Assembly (NCBI RefSeq): GCF_001417815.1
Contig: NZ_BCFK01000064.1
Span: 1-55,741 of the forward strand
DNA length: 55,741 nucleotides
Direction of reading: 5' to 3'
Source of the DNA: Bifidobacterium aesculapii
GTDB taxonomy: Bacteria; Actinomycetota; Actinomycetes; Actinomycetales; Bifidobacteriaceae
Positions 26,318 through 33,847 of the stretch are shown here, piece by piece (position 1 is the stretch's first letter; each line of letters opens with the position of its first letter). Below the pieces are notes generated by a model that saw nothing but the letters and a program-made list of their open reading frames with translations, made no database searches and was not told where the DNA came from. The position numbers and the translations under genes were made by a program.

Positions 26318-26447
26318 TGTTACAGGCCGGAGAAGGTTGGGGGACTCTCCGGCCGAGTCTAGGAAACCGTATTAGGGGGAAGGCTCCTAGACGACTTACC
26401 CGTGTTAAGTATGGTGTTGCGCGCTTCCCCGGCGCACCACTAGTATA
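26318..26447 (-). promoter_or_regulatory. Structured 5' leader of the Rpf-like gene (possible riboswitch or attenuator)
   Basis: Between a -10-like TATACT (minus strand, 26442-26447) and the hairpin at 26285-26317 lie two more stems: GTCTAGGA/TCCTAGAC (26357-26364 with 26385-26392) and GGCCGGAGA/TCTCCGGCC (26325-26333 with 26346-26354). The CCCCC in the loop of the second could pair with the GGGGG of the terminator stem. No -35 is convincing. I do not recognise the c-di-AMP riboswitch motifs known upstream of rpf genes, but the layout is riboswitch-like. Confidence 0.45.
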
Positions 26448-26467
26448 CGCCGATTTCACGCACGACG

Positions 26468-26541
26468 AGCCTCTTGTCGGGATCGAACCGACGACCTGCC
26501 GCTTACAAGGCGGCCGCTCTGGCCATCTGAGCTAAAGAGGC
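26468..26541 (-). tRNA. tRNA-Thr (anticodon UGU)
   Basis: A 74-nt cloverleaf on the minus strand. The acceptor stem is GCCTCTT/AAGAGGC, the D-arm has AGCTCAG, the anticodon stem GCCGC/GCGGC encloses loop CTTGTAA with anticodon TGT, and the T-arm is GTCGG-TTCGATC-CCGAC. The discriminator base is T and no CCA is encoded. The anticodon reads ACA threonine codons. Confidence 0.95.
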
Positions 26542-26574
26542 ATGGAGTACGACGGTGTGTCGCACACGCGGGAA

Positions 26575-26632
26575 CCCAGCATAGCAGTGACCGGCGGACG
26601 AATCCGCGGCCGCCGGTCACTGCTATGCTGGG
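26575..26632. terminator. 23-bp perfect hairpin after the DsbA-like gene
   Basis: Arms at 26575-26597 and 26610-26632 are perfectly complementary over 23 bp, with a 12-nt loop. It begins 24 bp past the stop of the leftward DsbA-like gene. There is no U-tract. The stem is far longer than a normal terminator. Confidence 0.7.
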
Positions 26633-26656
26633 GGATGACGGGGAAGCCCCGTCCGG

Positions 26657-27634
26657 TCACTTGCCGGTGGTCACGGAGATGGGCTTGCCGTCCGCGCCGA
26701 TCGACGGCAGCTGGCCTTCGACGCCCACCTGGTCGTCGGTGAGGCCGAGCGCGGTGACGAGACCCTCGTTCGAGGTCATGCCGGCCGTGGTCAGCTGGTT
26801 CATATCCCAGTATTCGCCGTTGATGCGCACCGTCGGGGTGGTCATCTGGCCCTTGTAGCTGCCGGAGACGTTGAACAGTTCGGAACGCTTCGGGTTGTAC
26901 GTGTTGATGGCGTCGAGCCAATCCGTGTACTTGTCGACGGAAGCGGCCTTGGCGACCTTCTCGGAGACGCCGGCCTTCGTGGCCTGCTGGCGCATCTGGT
27001 CGTCGGAGGTCTTCACGCCGGAGTTCTCGGCCGGCTGGAAGTCGTCGGCGTACATGTTCTGGATGAAGCCGAGGATGTGCGAGGCGGACTTGTCCTGCTC
27101 GGCGATGGTGAGCAGCAGGTTCGCGGCGCGCGTCGAATACTCGTCGGGGCTCCACGTGTCGCCGAACGACATCGGATGCAGGTCGAGGTTGATCTGGCCC
27201 GCCTCGACGAGCTTGGTGAGCGTCTCGCCGGAGGCGCGCTCGAAGTTGCCGCAGCCGGAGCACATGAAGTCCATGTACACCTCGACGGTCGGCACGTCGT
27301 CGATCTTCTCGCCCACGCCCTGCTGCGAGACGATGACGCCGCCCTTCTCGTCGGCGACGCTCGGCTTGGTCTTCACTTCCTGCAGTTTCGTGTACGCCTG
27401 ATCGACGGTCAGGTTCGCGCCGGAGTTCTGCGCGGCGACGTGCGAACGCCAGATCGCGATACCGGCGACGGCCACCAGCGCGACGACGATGACGGTGACG
27501 ATGACGCCGATGATGGTCTGCTGCCGGCGTTCCTTCGCCGCCTGTTCGGCGCGGGCCTTCGCCGCGGCCTCCTCGGCTTCGCGACGGGCGGCGCGGGTCT
27601 TGCGCGGCTTGGTGTTGTTGACTTTCGAGGGCAT
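26657..27634 (-). CDS. Membrane-anchored DsbA-like thioredoxin-fold protein
   Basis: A 325-residue protein: a basic, coiled N-terminus (1-40), one membrane helix (about 41-62) and an outside thioredoxin-fold domain of the DsbA/DsbG type (Thioredoxin_4) with the CxxC pair Cys125-Ser-Gly-Cys128 in EVYMDFMCSGCGNF. The late cis-Pro loop appears as MTTPTVRINGEYW. It probably forms or shuffles disulfides in exported proteins. The ATG at 27634 follows AAGGATCG; a further upstream ATG would add 8 residues without a better site. It lies between tRNA-Thr and the kinase gene, all leftward. Confidence 0.88.
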   Translation of the reverse strand: MPSKVNNTKPRKTRAARREAEEAAAKARAEQAAKERRQQTIIGVIVTVIVVALVAVAGIAIWRSHVAAQNSGANLTVDQAYTKLQEVKTKPSVADEKGGVIVSQQGVGEKIDDVPTVEVYMDFMCSGCGNFERASGETLTKLVEAGQINLDLHPMSFGDTWSPDEYSTRAANLLLTIAEQDKSASHILGFIQNMYADDFQPAENSGVKTSDDQMRQQATKAGVSEKVAKAASVDKYTDWLDAINTYNPKRSELFNVSGSYKGQMTTPTVRINGEYWDMNQLTTAGMTSNEGLVTALGLTDDQVGVEGQLPSIGADGKPISVTTGK

Positions 27635-27802
27635 ACGAAACGATCCTTTCCCAACCACTGGATGCCCGATCGAAGCCCGTGGGGCGGTCCTGCCGGCCCT
27701 GCGGCTCGATGGTTCGACGGTCTGAAGGTCAGTCTAGCCCACGAATCGACATATATGCCGGGAGCCGATTGAATTCCGGGTGAACTGAGCGCCGTCCCTC
27801 CT

Positions 27803-27854
27803 CCGCGCGATTTTGGTGCGCAAAACCGCCCCCAAGCGCACCAAAATCGCGCGG
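27803..27854. repeat. 19-bp perfect hairpin after the kinase gene (copy 1 of a dispersed element)
   Basis: Arms 27803-27821 and 27836-27854 are perfectly complementary (core GCGCGATTTTGGTGCGC), with a 14-nt loop containing CCGCCCCC. It ends one base before the kinase stop codon, so it likely acts as its terminator. A related element with the same loop motif lies inverted at 54741-54788. Confidence 0.8.
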
Positions 27855-27855
27855 A

Positions 27856-30021
27856 TCAGCGGCGGAAGGCGCCGGCGCCGAGACGGAGCATGCCGCCGTT
27901 CGGCCACATCGTGGTGAGAATCCACGCAATCGCCGCCACAAGCGCCAACGCCAGTCCGGTGGGGGAGAATGGCCCGTAGGTGAGCCACGGCAGTTCATAC
28001 GGCCACATGCCGTTCGGCATGGGGGTCATCGTCCACGGCAACTGCGCGGCGACGGTCGTGCCGACCATGCCGGCGAGGTCGATGAGCGCGAACTGCACGG
28101 ACCTGCCGAGCGCGGCGAGCAGCCCTTTGACGAGATGCCACGGCAGTTGGACGACGCGCAGCGCGGCGTCGGACCCCTTGCGCATGCCGCCGCGTCTGCT
28201 CTCGCGTTCGATCTGTGATTCCGCGCTGTAGCCGACGGTGAACAGCAGCCACATGAGCACGGCCGCCGCGGCGAGACCGATCAGCGGCTGAAGCACGGCG
28301 GCGACGGCGGGGATGACGGCCAACGCGCACAGGACGGACACGCCCTGGTTCAGGTAGCGTGCCCGGCGTGCGTCGGACGTGTTGCGGTGCTGCGGTGTGC
28401 CGGCGGGCGCAATCGGAGGATTGCCTGGATACGGCTGATCCGCATACGGTGGTTGGGGCTGCGGCGGTAACGCGAATTGGGGCGGCGTCGGCTCCGGGAC
28501 CGGCTGCGGTTGCTGCGCGGCACCCGGCGTGAGTGCCTCCGGCAACGCGGGCGGCGCCGGAGGCTGCATGCTCTGTGGCATCACCGCGGTCGCCTCCGGT
28601 TGCAGGAAATCAGGCACGGTGCCCTGCTGTTTCGGCGTGACGACCGGAATGTCGCGCGACGAGGTCGGCACGTAGGCGGGCGGCATCGAGGCGGCGGTGC
28701 GGTTCGAGGCGTCCGCCACGCGCTGCAGCGGCGATTGCGCCCGGCTGGTCGCCGTGCGAGGCATGGGGCGCGTGCCGGTGGGCGACGTGTTCGAACGTGC
28801 CGGATTCACCGCCGAAGACGGGATCAACGGCGGGATCGAGGCGTCGTCGGGGCCGAGCATGTCACTGGGCAGCGTGACCGTGCACTGGTCCGGCGTCAGC
28901 GCCTGCGTGGCGTCGGCGCCGTCATCGCCGCTCCACGTGGCGCGCGCCGAACTGTTCGCCGGCGCGGGCGAGCTCGCACCCGGCATCACCGACGTGGCCG
29001 GGAGCGCCGACGTGGCGCCAGTGGCGGGCGCGCTCGCGCCGAGCACCGCGGTCGCGGCGTTGGGGCCTCCCTCAAAAGGGTGCATCACCTCGGTCGCGCC
29101 GGCGGCATCCGCGCCGAATCCATCATCCCAATTCATCGGATTCAGCGCGTCCAACGCGATCGCATGCAGCAGCTGGTCGGGCGTGCAGCGTTTGCGCGGA
29201 TCCGGGTCGAGCGCGCTGCGGAACGCGGTCAACGTGTGCGCGGGAAGCCCCGCGAGATTCGCGTTGCCGCTCGCCTCGCGCTCCAGCACGGCCATCAGCG
29301 GTTTCGTGCCGAACACCGGCTCGCCGGTCGCGGCGAACGCGAGCACGGAGGCCGTCGACCACCAGTCCGTCGCCTCGCTCGAATCGGCGCCGTCGATGAT
29401 CTCCGGGGCGATGAAGCCCGGCGTGCCCATCACCAGGCCGGTGCGCGTCACGTGGCTTTCGCCCTCGCCCATCGCGATGCCGAAATCGACGAGCACCGGG
29501 CCGGACGCGGAGACCATCACGTTCGTCGGTTTGATGTCGCGGTGCACGATGCCCGCCGCATGCACCGCGCGCACCGCCTCGATCAGCTTGCGTGCGAGAC
29601 GCTCCAGATCGTCGCCCACATACCGGCCGTTCGCGGCGACGTCGTCCTTGAGATTGCGTCCCTCGATGAGCTCGGTGACGATGAACGCGAGGGCGTCGTC
29701 GAGCTCCATGTCGACGATGCCGCACACGCCCGGATGATTCACCTTGCGCAACGCGAGGGCCTCGCGGCGCAGACGCTCGCGAGGCGTGACGTTCTCCTTG
29801 AGATTCGGGTCTTGCGCGGGCCGGCGGGAGTCGGGTGCTCCCGCGGCGGCGGACGCATCGTCGGCGAGCGAATCGCGCAGGATCTTCATCGCGTATACCT
29901 GACCGCCGTCGTCGCGCACGCGCCATACCGAACCCATCGCGCCGGAGCCGAGACGCGAGATGAGCGTATAGCCGCCCACCACTTCGCCCGGTTCCAGATT
30001 CAACGCCGTCAGATCACTCAT
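27856..30021 (-). CDS. Serine/threonine protein kinase with C-terminal membrane domain
   Basis: A 721-residue Hanks-type kinase. Gly loop LGSGAMGSV (24-32), Lys46, an unusual insert of about 30 residues before helix C (47-80), catalytic HRDIKPTN (Asp162), DFG at 179-181 and GTPGFIAPEI are visible, so it should be active. A disordered Pro/Ala/Gln/Thr linker (about 310-560) leads to a hydrophobic C-terminus with several membrane helices. There is no PASTA domain. The start ATG at 30021 gives MSDLTALNLEPGE. Its role is not readable; similar kinases control growth and division. Confidence 0.92.
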   Translation of the reverse strand: MSDLTALNLEPGEVVGGYTLISRLGSGAMGSVWRVRDDGGQVYAMKILRDSLADDASAAAGAPDSRRPAQDPNLKENVTPRERLRREALALRKVNHPGVCGIVDMELDDALAFIVTELIEGRNLKDDVAANGRYVGDDLERLARKLIEAVRAVHAAGIVHRDIKPTNVMVSASGPVLVDFGIAMGEGESHVTRTGLVMGTPGFIAPEIIDGADSSEATDWWSTASVLAFAATGEPVFGTKPLMAVLEREASGNANLAGLPAHTLTAFRSALDPDPRKRCTPDQLLHAIALDALNPMNWDDGFGADAAGATEVMHPFEGGPNAATAVLGASAPATGATSALPATSVMPGASSPAPANSSARATWSGDDGADATQALTPDQCTVTLPSDMLGPDDASIPPLIPSSAVNPARSNTSPTGTRPMPRTATSRAQSPLQRVADASNRTAASMPPAYVPTSSRDIPVVTPKQQGTVPDFLQPEATAVMPQSMQPPAPPALPEALTPGAAQQPQPVPEPTPPQFALPPQPQPPYADQPYPGNPPIAPAGTPQHRNTSDARRARYLNQGVSVLCALAVIPAVAAVLQPLIGLAAAAVLMWLLFTVGYSAESQIERESRRGGMRKGSDAALRVVQLPWHLVKGLLAALGRSVQFALIDLAGMVGTTVAAQLPWTMTPMPNGMWPYELPWLTYGPFSPTGLALALVAAIAWILTTMWPNGGMLRLGAGAFRR

Positions 30022-30387
30022 ACCGCCTATCCTATCCGCGATCGCGGCGACCGGAACCGTTGTGCCGGTTTCGTTCCCGACGGCATGTCGCGCGTAGTCG
30101 CGCGCGGGCGCGGGGCTGCCTGACCGGACCTGTGGCCATGCAGAATCATGCAGAATATGCGCGCGAAACGACAGAATGGGGTGTGCGGGCCGCAGGGCGC
30201 GCGCGAATCTGCGAACCTGAGGTCATCGGCTTCGAAGGAGTGCCTGACGACGCGACCCAATGGAGAGCGGGCAGACATCCCCTTCGAGAACGATCCGGTG
30301 CAAGGGCAGTACGGGATCGTGTGACGGATCCGATAACGGTATCGGATGCGGTCGCCGCGATAAGGAAAAGAATCAAGGAGGAGAACG
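30022..30387. promoter_or_regulatory. Upstream region of the anchored GH3 gene with operator-like palindrome
   Basis: A 366-bp divergent gap. The perfect palindrome ATCCGATA-n4-TATCGGAT at 30328-30347 ends 40 bp before the GH3 start and lies where a promoter would be. This is the right size and place for a dimeric repressor site. The regulator is unknown. I see no other gene here. Confidence 0.6.
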
Positions 30388-33291
30388 ATGCTGAGCATCA
30401 ATTGGAGCGACGTGTGGAACGTCATCGCGTCCGTCGCGCCGCAGCTGATCGCCATCGCCGTCGTGTTCGTACTGGCGTTGGCGCTGACCATCGGCGTGAA
30501 CAAGAAGACCGTCAAGCACATCGGCACCCGCAAACTCATTCATTCCGAGTCCTGGCTGGTGTTCCTCGTGGCGACCGTCGTGGCGGTGTCCATGATGGTG
30601 TTCGGCCCGCTGGCTTCGCTGCTCAACAGCGCCACCGCCACCAAGTACGAGCTGTCTTCGACCACCATCTCCAACGCCAACAAACTCGCCAAGGAGATTC
30701 AGGCCGAAGCCATCACCATGCTCAAGAACGAGAACGACAACCTGCCGCTCGCCTCGAAGAAGGTCAACGTGTTCGGTTGGGGTTCCACCAACCCGGTCTA
30801 CGGCGGCACCGGCTCCGGCTCCATGAACCAGAACTACAAGACGACGTCGCTGCTCGACGGTCTCAAGGAAGCCGGCATCGAAGCCAACTCCGACCTGAGC
30901 AAGCTGTACACCGACTACCGTGCCGATCGCCCGGTCGTGGCCATGGCCGAGCAGGATTGGACCCTGCCGGAAGTGCCGGCCGCGCAGTACTCCGACAAGC
31001 TGATTTCCGATGCGAAGTCGTTCTCAGACGAGGCCGTGGTCGTCATCACGCGCGTCGGCGGCGAGGGCGCCGACCTGCCGATGGACATGACCGCCAAGGG
31101 CATCACCTACACCGACAACTCCAAGGACTACAAGGACTTCGAAAAGGGCCAGAGCTTCCTGGAGCTGAGCCAGACCGAGAAGGACATGATCGATCTGGTC
31201 ACCAAGAACTTCGACAAGGTGACCGTGGTCTACAACGGTGCGAACGCCTTCGAGCTGGGCTTCGTGGACCAGTACCCGCAGATCAAGTCCGTGCTGTGGT
31301 GCCCGCCGGCCGGCCAGACCGGTTTCTCCGCGCTCGGCGATGTGCTCGCCGGTGAGACCAACCCGTCCGGCAAGACCTCCGACACCTTCCTCAGGGACCT
31401 CACCAAGAACCCGTCCTACAACAACTTCGGCGACTTCAAGTACGACAACATGTCCGAATTCGGCACCGAGAACTTCGAGGAAGGCAAGACCTCCCCGGCG
31501 TTCGTGAACTACGTCGAAGGCATCTACGTGGGCTACAAGTACTGGGAGACCGCGGCCGACGAGGGCGCCATCAACTACGACGACTACGTGCAGTACCCGT
31601 TCGGCTATGGTCTGTCGTACACCACGTTCGAGCAGAAGATGGGCGACGTGACGTACTCGGATGGCAAGGTGTCGTTCGATGTGACTGTCACGAACACGGG
31701 CGACAAGGCCGGCAAGGACGTCGTCGAGGCGTACTACAACCCGCCGTACACCAATGGCGGCATCGAGAAGGCGTCGACGAACCTCGTGGCGTTCGAGAAG
31801 ACGAAGGAGCTCAAGCCGGGCGAGTCCGAGACGGTGAAGATCTCGTTCGATGACGACGACATGGCCTCCTACGATTCCAAGAGCGCGAAGGCATATGTGC
31901 TGGAGCAGGGTGATTACGAGGTGTCCATCCAGTCCGACTCCCACACCACGATCGACGAGAAGACCGTCAACGTGCCGAAGACCATCACCTACGATTCGGA
32001 CTCGAACACGCATAATGGCGACAAGACCGTGGCCACCAACGTGTTCGATGACGCCGCCGGCGACGAACTGGGCGTGACCTACCTGAGCCGCGCCGACCAC
32101 TTCGCGAACTACAAGGAAGCCACCGCCGCCCCGACCAACTACACGCTGCCGGACGACCTCAAGGCCGAGTTCCGCAACAACTCCAACTACAAGGCGTCCG
32201 AAACCAACAAGGATTCCGACGAGATGCCGACCACCGGCGCCAAGAACGGCGTGCGTCTGGCGCAGCTGACCGGCAAGGACTATGACGATCCGCTGTGGGA
32301 CCAGCTGCTCGACCAGTTGACCTTCGACGAGATGGACAACCTCATCGCCTTCGGCGGCTACGGCACCCAGGCGGTGAACTCCATCGGCAAGATCGCCCTG
32401 ACCGACGTCGATGGCCCGGCCTCCCTGAACAACAACTTCACCGGTGTCGGCTCGATCGGCTTCCCGTCGTCCACCTCCGTGGCCTGCACGTGGAACAAGG
32501 ATCTCGCCAAGCAGTTCGGCGACGGCATCGGCGACATGGCCCACGACATGCACGTGGCCGGCTGGTACGCTCCCGCGATGAACATCCACCGCAACGCCTT
32601 CGCCGGCCGCAACTTCGAGTACTTCTCGGAGGATGCCCTGCTCTCCGGCGTGATGGCCTCCCAGCAGATCGCCGGCGCCCAGGCCAAGGGCGTGTACGCC
32701 TTCATGAAGCACTACGCCCTGAACGATCAGGAAACGAACCGCATGAGCGAGCTCAACACCTGGGCCAACGAGCAGTCGATCCGTGAGATCTACCTGAAGC
32801 CGTTCGAGATGTCAGTGAAGGAAGGCGGCTCGGGCGCCGTGATGAGCTCCTTCAACTACATCGGCATCGAATGGGCCGGCTCCCACACCGGACTGCTCAA
32901 CACCGTCCTGCGCGACGAGTGGGGCTTCCGCGGCATGGTCCTGACCGACTACTTCGGCGGCTACGGCTACCAGAACGCCGATCGCGCCATCCGCGGCGGC
33001 AACGACGTGATGTTGGCCACCACCGACGTGACCAACCACGTGACCGACAAGTCCGCCACTTCGGTCAAGGCGATGCGTACCGCCTCGCACAACATCCTCT
33101 ACACCGCGGCCAACAGCTGGCTGTACGAGGATGGCGAGCCCGAGGTCGCCACCCCGATCTGGAAGACCATCACCTACGTGGTCTGGGGTGTGACCGCCGT
33201 CCTCGTGATCGGTCTTGAGTTCCTGGCCATCAAGCGCTTCCTCAAGCGCCGCAAGGCCGTGACCGCCGCCCCGGTGGTCGAGGCCGAGTAG
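30388..33291 (+). CDS. Membrane-anchored GH3 family glycosidase with reversed domain order
   Basis: A 967-residue protein. Two N-terminal helices (about 13-35 and 56-78) and one C-terminal helix (about 926-948, then KRFLKRRK) should place the enzyme outside the cell. The alpha/beta sandwich domain of GH3 (AEAITMLKNENDNLPL, then VNVFGWGST) comes first (about 100-410). A fibronectin III-like region follows (about 410-530). The beta-barrel domain comes last (about 630-915), with the nucleophile Asp854 in MVLTDYFGG. Normal GH3 enzymes have the barrel first. It is probably a beta-glucosidase-type exo-enzyme; the substrate is unknown. The ATG at 30388 follows AAGGAGGAG. Confidence 0.88.
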   Translation: MLSINWSDVWNVIASVAPQLIAIAVVFVLALALTIGVNKKTVKHIGTRKLIHSESWLVFLVATVVAVSMMVFGPLASLLNSATATKYELSSTTISNANKLAKEIQAEAITMLKNENDNLPLASKKVNVFGWGSTNPVYGGTGSGSMNQNYKTTSLLDGLKEAGIEANSDLSKLYTDYRADRPVVAMAEQDWTLPEVPAAQYSDKLISDAKSFSDEAVVVITRVGGEGADLPMDMTAKGITYTDNSKDYKDFEKGQSFLELSQTEKDMIDLVTKNFDKVTVVYNGANAFELGFVDQYPQIKSVLWCPPAGQTGFSALGDVLAGETNPSGKTSDTFLRDLTKNPSYNNFGDFKYDNMSEFGTENFEEGKTSPAFVNYVEGIYVGYKYWETAADEGAINYDDYVQYPFGYGLSYTTFEQKMGDVTYSDGKVSFDVTVTNTGDKAGKDVVEAYYNPPYTNGGIEKASTNLVAFEKTKELKPGESETVKISFDDDDMASYDSKSAKAYVLEQGDYEVSIQSDSHTTIDEKTVNVPKTITYDSDSNTHNGDKTVATNVFDDAAGDELGVTYLSRADHFANYKEATAAPTNYTLPDDLKAEFRNNSNYKASETNKDSDEMPTTGAKNGVRLAQLTGKDYDDPLWDQLLDQLTFDEMDNLIAFGGYGTQAVNSIGKIALTDVDGPASLNNNFTGVGSIGFPSSTSVACTWNKDLAKQFGDGIGDMAHDMHVAGWYAPAMNIHRNAFAGRNFEYFSEDALLSGVMASQQIAGAQAKGVYAFMKHYALNDQETNRMSELNTWANEQSIREIYLKPFEMSVKEGGSGAVMSSFNYIGIEWAGSHTGLLNTVLRDEWGFRGMVLTDYFGGYGYQNADRAIRGGNDVMLATTDVTNHVTDKSATSVKAMRTASHNILYTAANSWLYEDGEPEVATPIWKTITYVVWGVTAVLVIGLEFLAIKRFLKRRKAVTAAPVVEAE

Positions 33292-33314
33292 CACTGGATC
33301 TCACAATTCCTGGC

Positions 33315-33480
33315 GGCGGAAAATACGGAGATCATTCCTATGCTCCGTATTTTCCGCCGCTTGTGCTGTTTCAGAGGCGGTTTGTACGGAGCAGTGGGTT
33401 CATCTCCGTACAATCCGCCCCTCAGCCGTTCCCAGCGGCGGATATTACGGAGCAGTGGCCTTATCTCCGTGTTTTCCGCC
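33315..33480. repeat. Tandem array of three hairpins, 61-nt period
   Basis: Hairpins at 33315-33358, 33376-33419 and 33437-33480, each with 16-nt arms and a 12-nt loop, start exactly 61 nt apart. Arms share GGCGG at the base and ACGGAG/CTCCGT next to the loop, while the middle varies. Stem 1 is perfect, stem 2 has one mismatch and stem 3 has three. Loops 2 and 3 share CAGTGG. The array begins 23 bases after the GH3 stop in a gap between convergent genes. The first could be the terminator. Confidence 0.9.
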
Positions 33481-33847
33481 GCCAGGTGACGCTGGTTTCC
33501 GTTGAGCATTGCCGATTGTCCTCCGGACATTGATCATCGTTGGCATAGGGTCGCCGCGCGGCGGAAACGATAGGTCATGTGCGCGGCGCGAACCGCAGTG
33601 TTGCGCTCATTACCTTTGACTTCTCAACATTGTTGAGAAGCTGCCACCCAAACTTCTCAAAATTCCTGAGAAGTTACATTTTGGGTCTTGTACGGCGGTT
33701 CTGGTCGTTGCCATTTGTACGCAGCGTCCGCAATCGCATGGCGGACTGTTGAACCGTTCTGTAGTGTGTCCATAATTGCAGTACGAGGTGGCTGCTGAAG
33801 GCGGTCGACGGGAAAGACCGTGGCCGCAGGCTGCCAGCCCCTCCGGC
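33481..33847. other. Remainder of the gap between the GH3 and ATPase genes
   Basis: Contains the left 59-bp direct repeat (33619-33677). The other bases show no credible gene; short open frames here have no ribosome-binding site or recognisable product. Confidence 0.6.
33619..33677 (+). repeat. 59-bp direct repeat, left copy, flanking the DUF4143 ATPase gene
   Basis: Contains two small palindromes, CTTCTCAACA-TTGTTGAGAAG and ACTTCTCA-n7-TGAGAAGT, joined by CTGCCACCCAA. The copy at 35279-35337 matches it in the same orientation with only a few differences, mostly in the first palindrome. Confidence 0.9.

Noticed and set aside
26201..26467. A c-di-AMP (ydaO-type) riboswitch call
   Set aside because: Position before an Rpf-like gene fits, but the conserved sequence words I know of that class are not visible, so only an unassigned leader is reported.
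28477..30123. A 548-codon rightward frame opposite the Ser/Thr kinase
   Set aside because: Arg-rich antisense shadow; the kinase motifs on the minus strand are complete.
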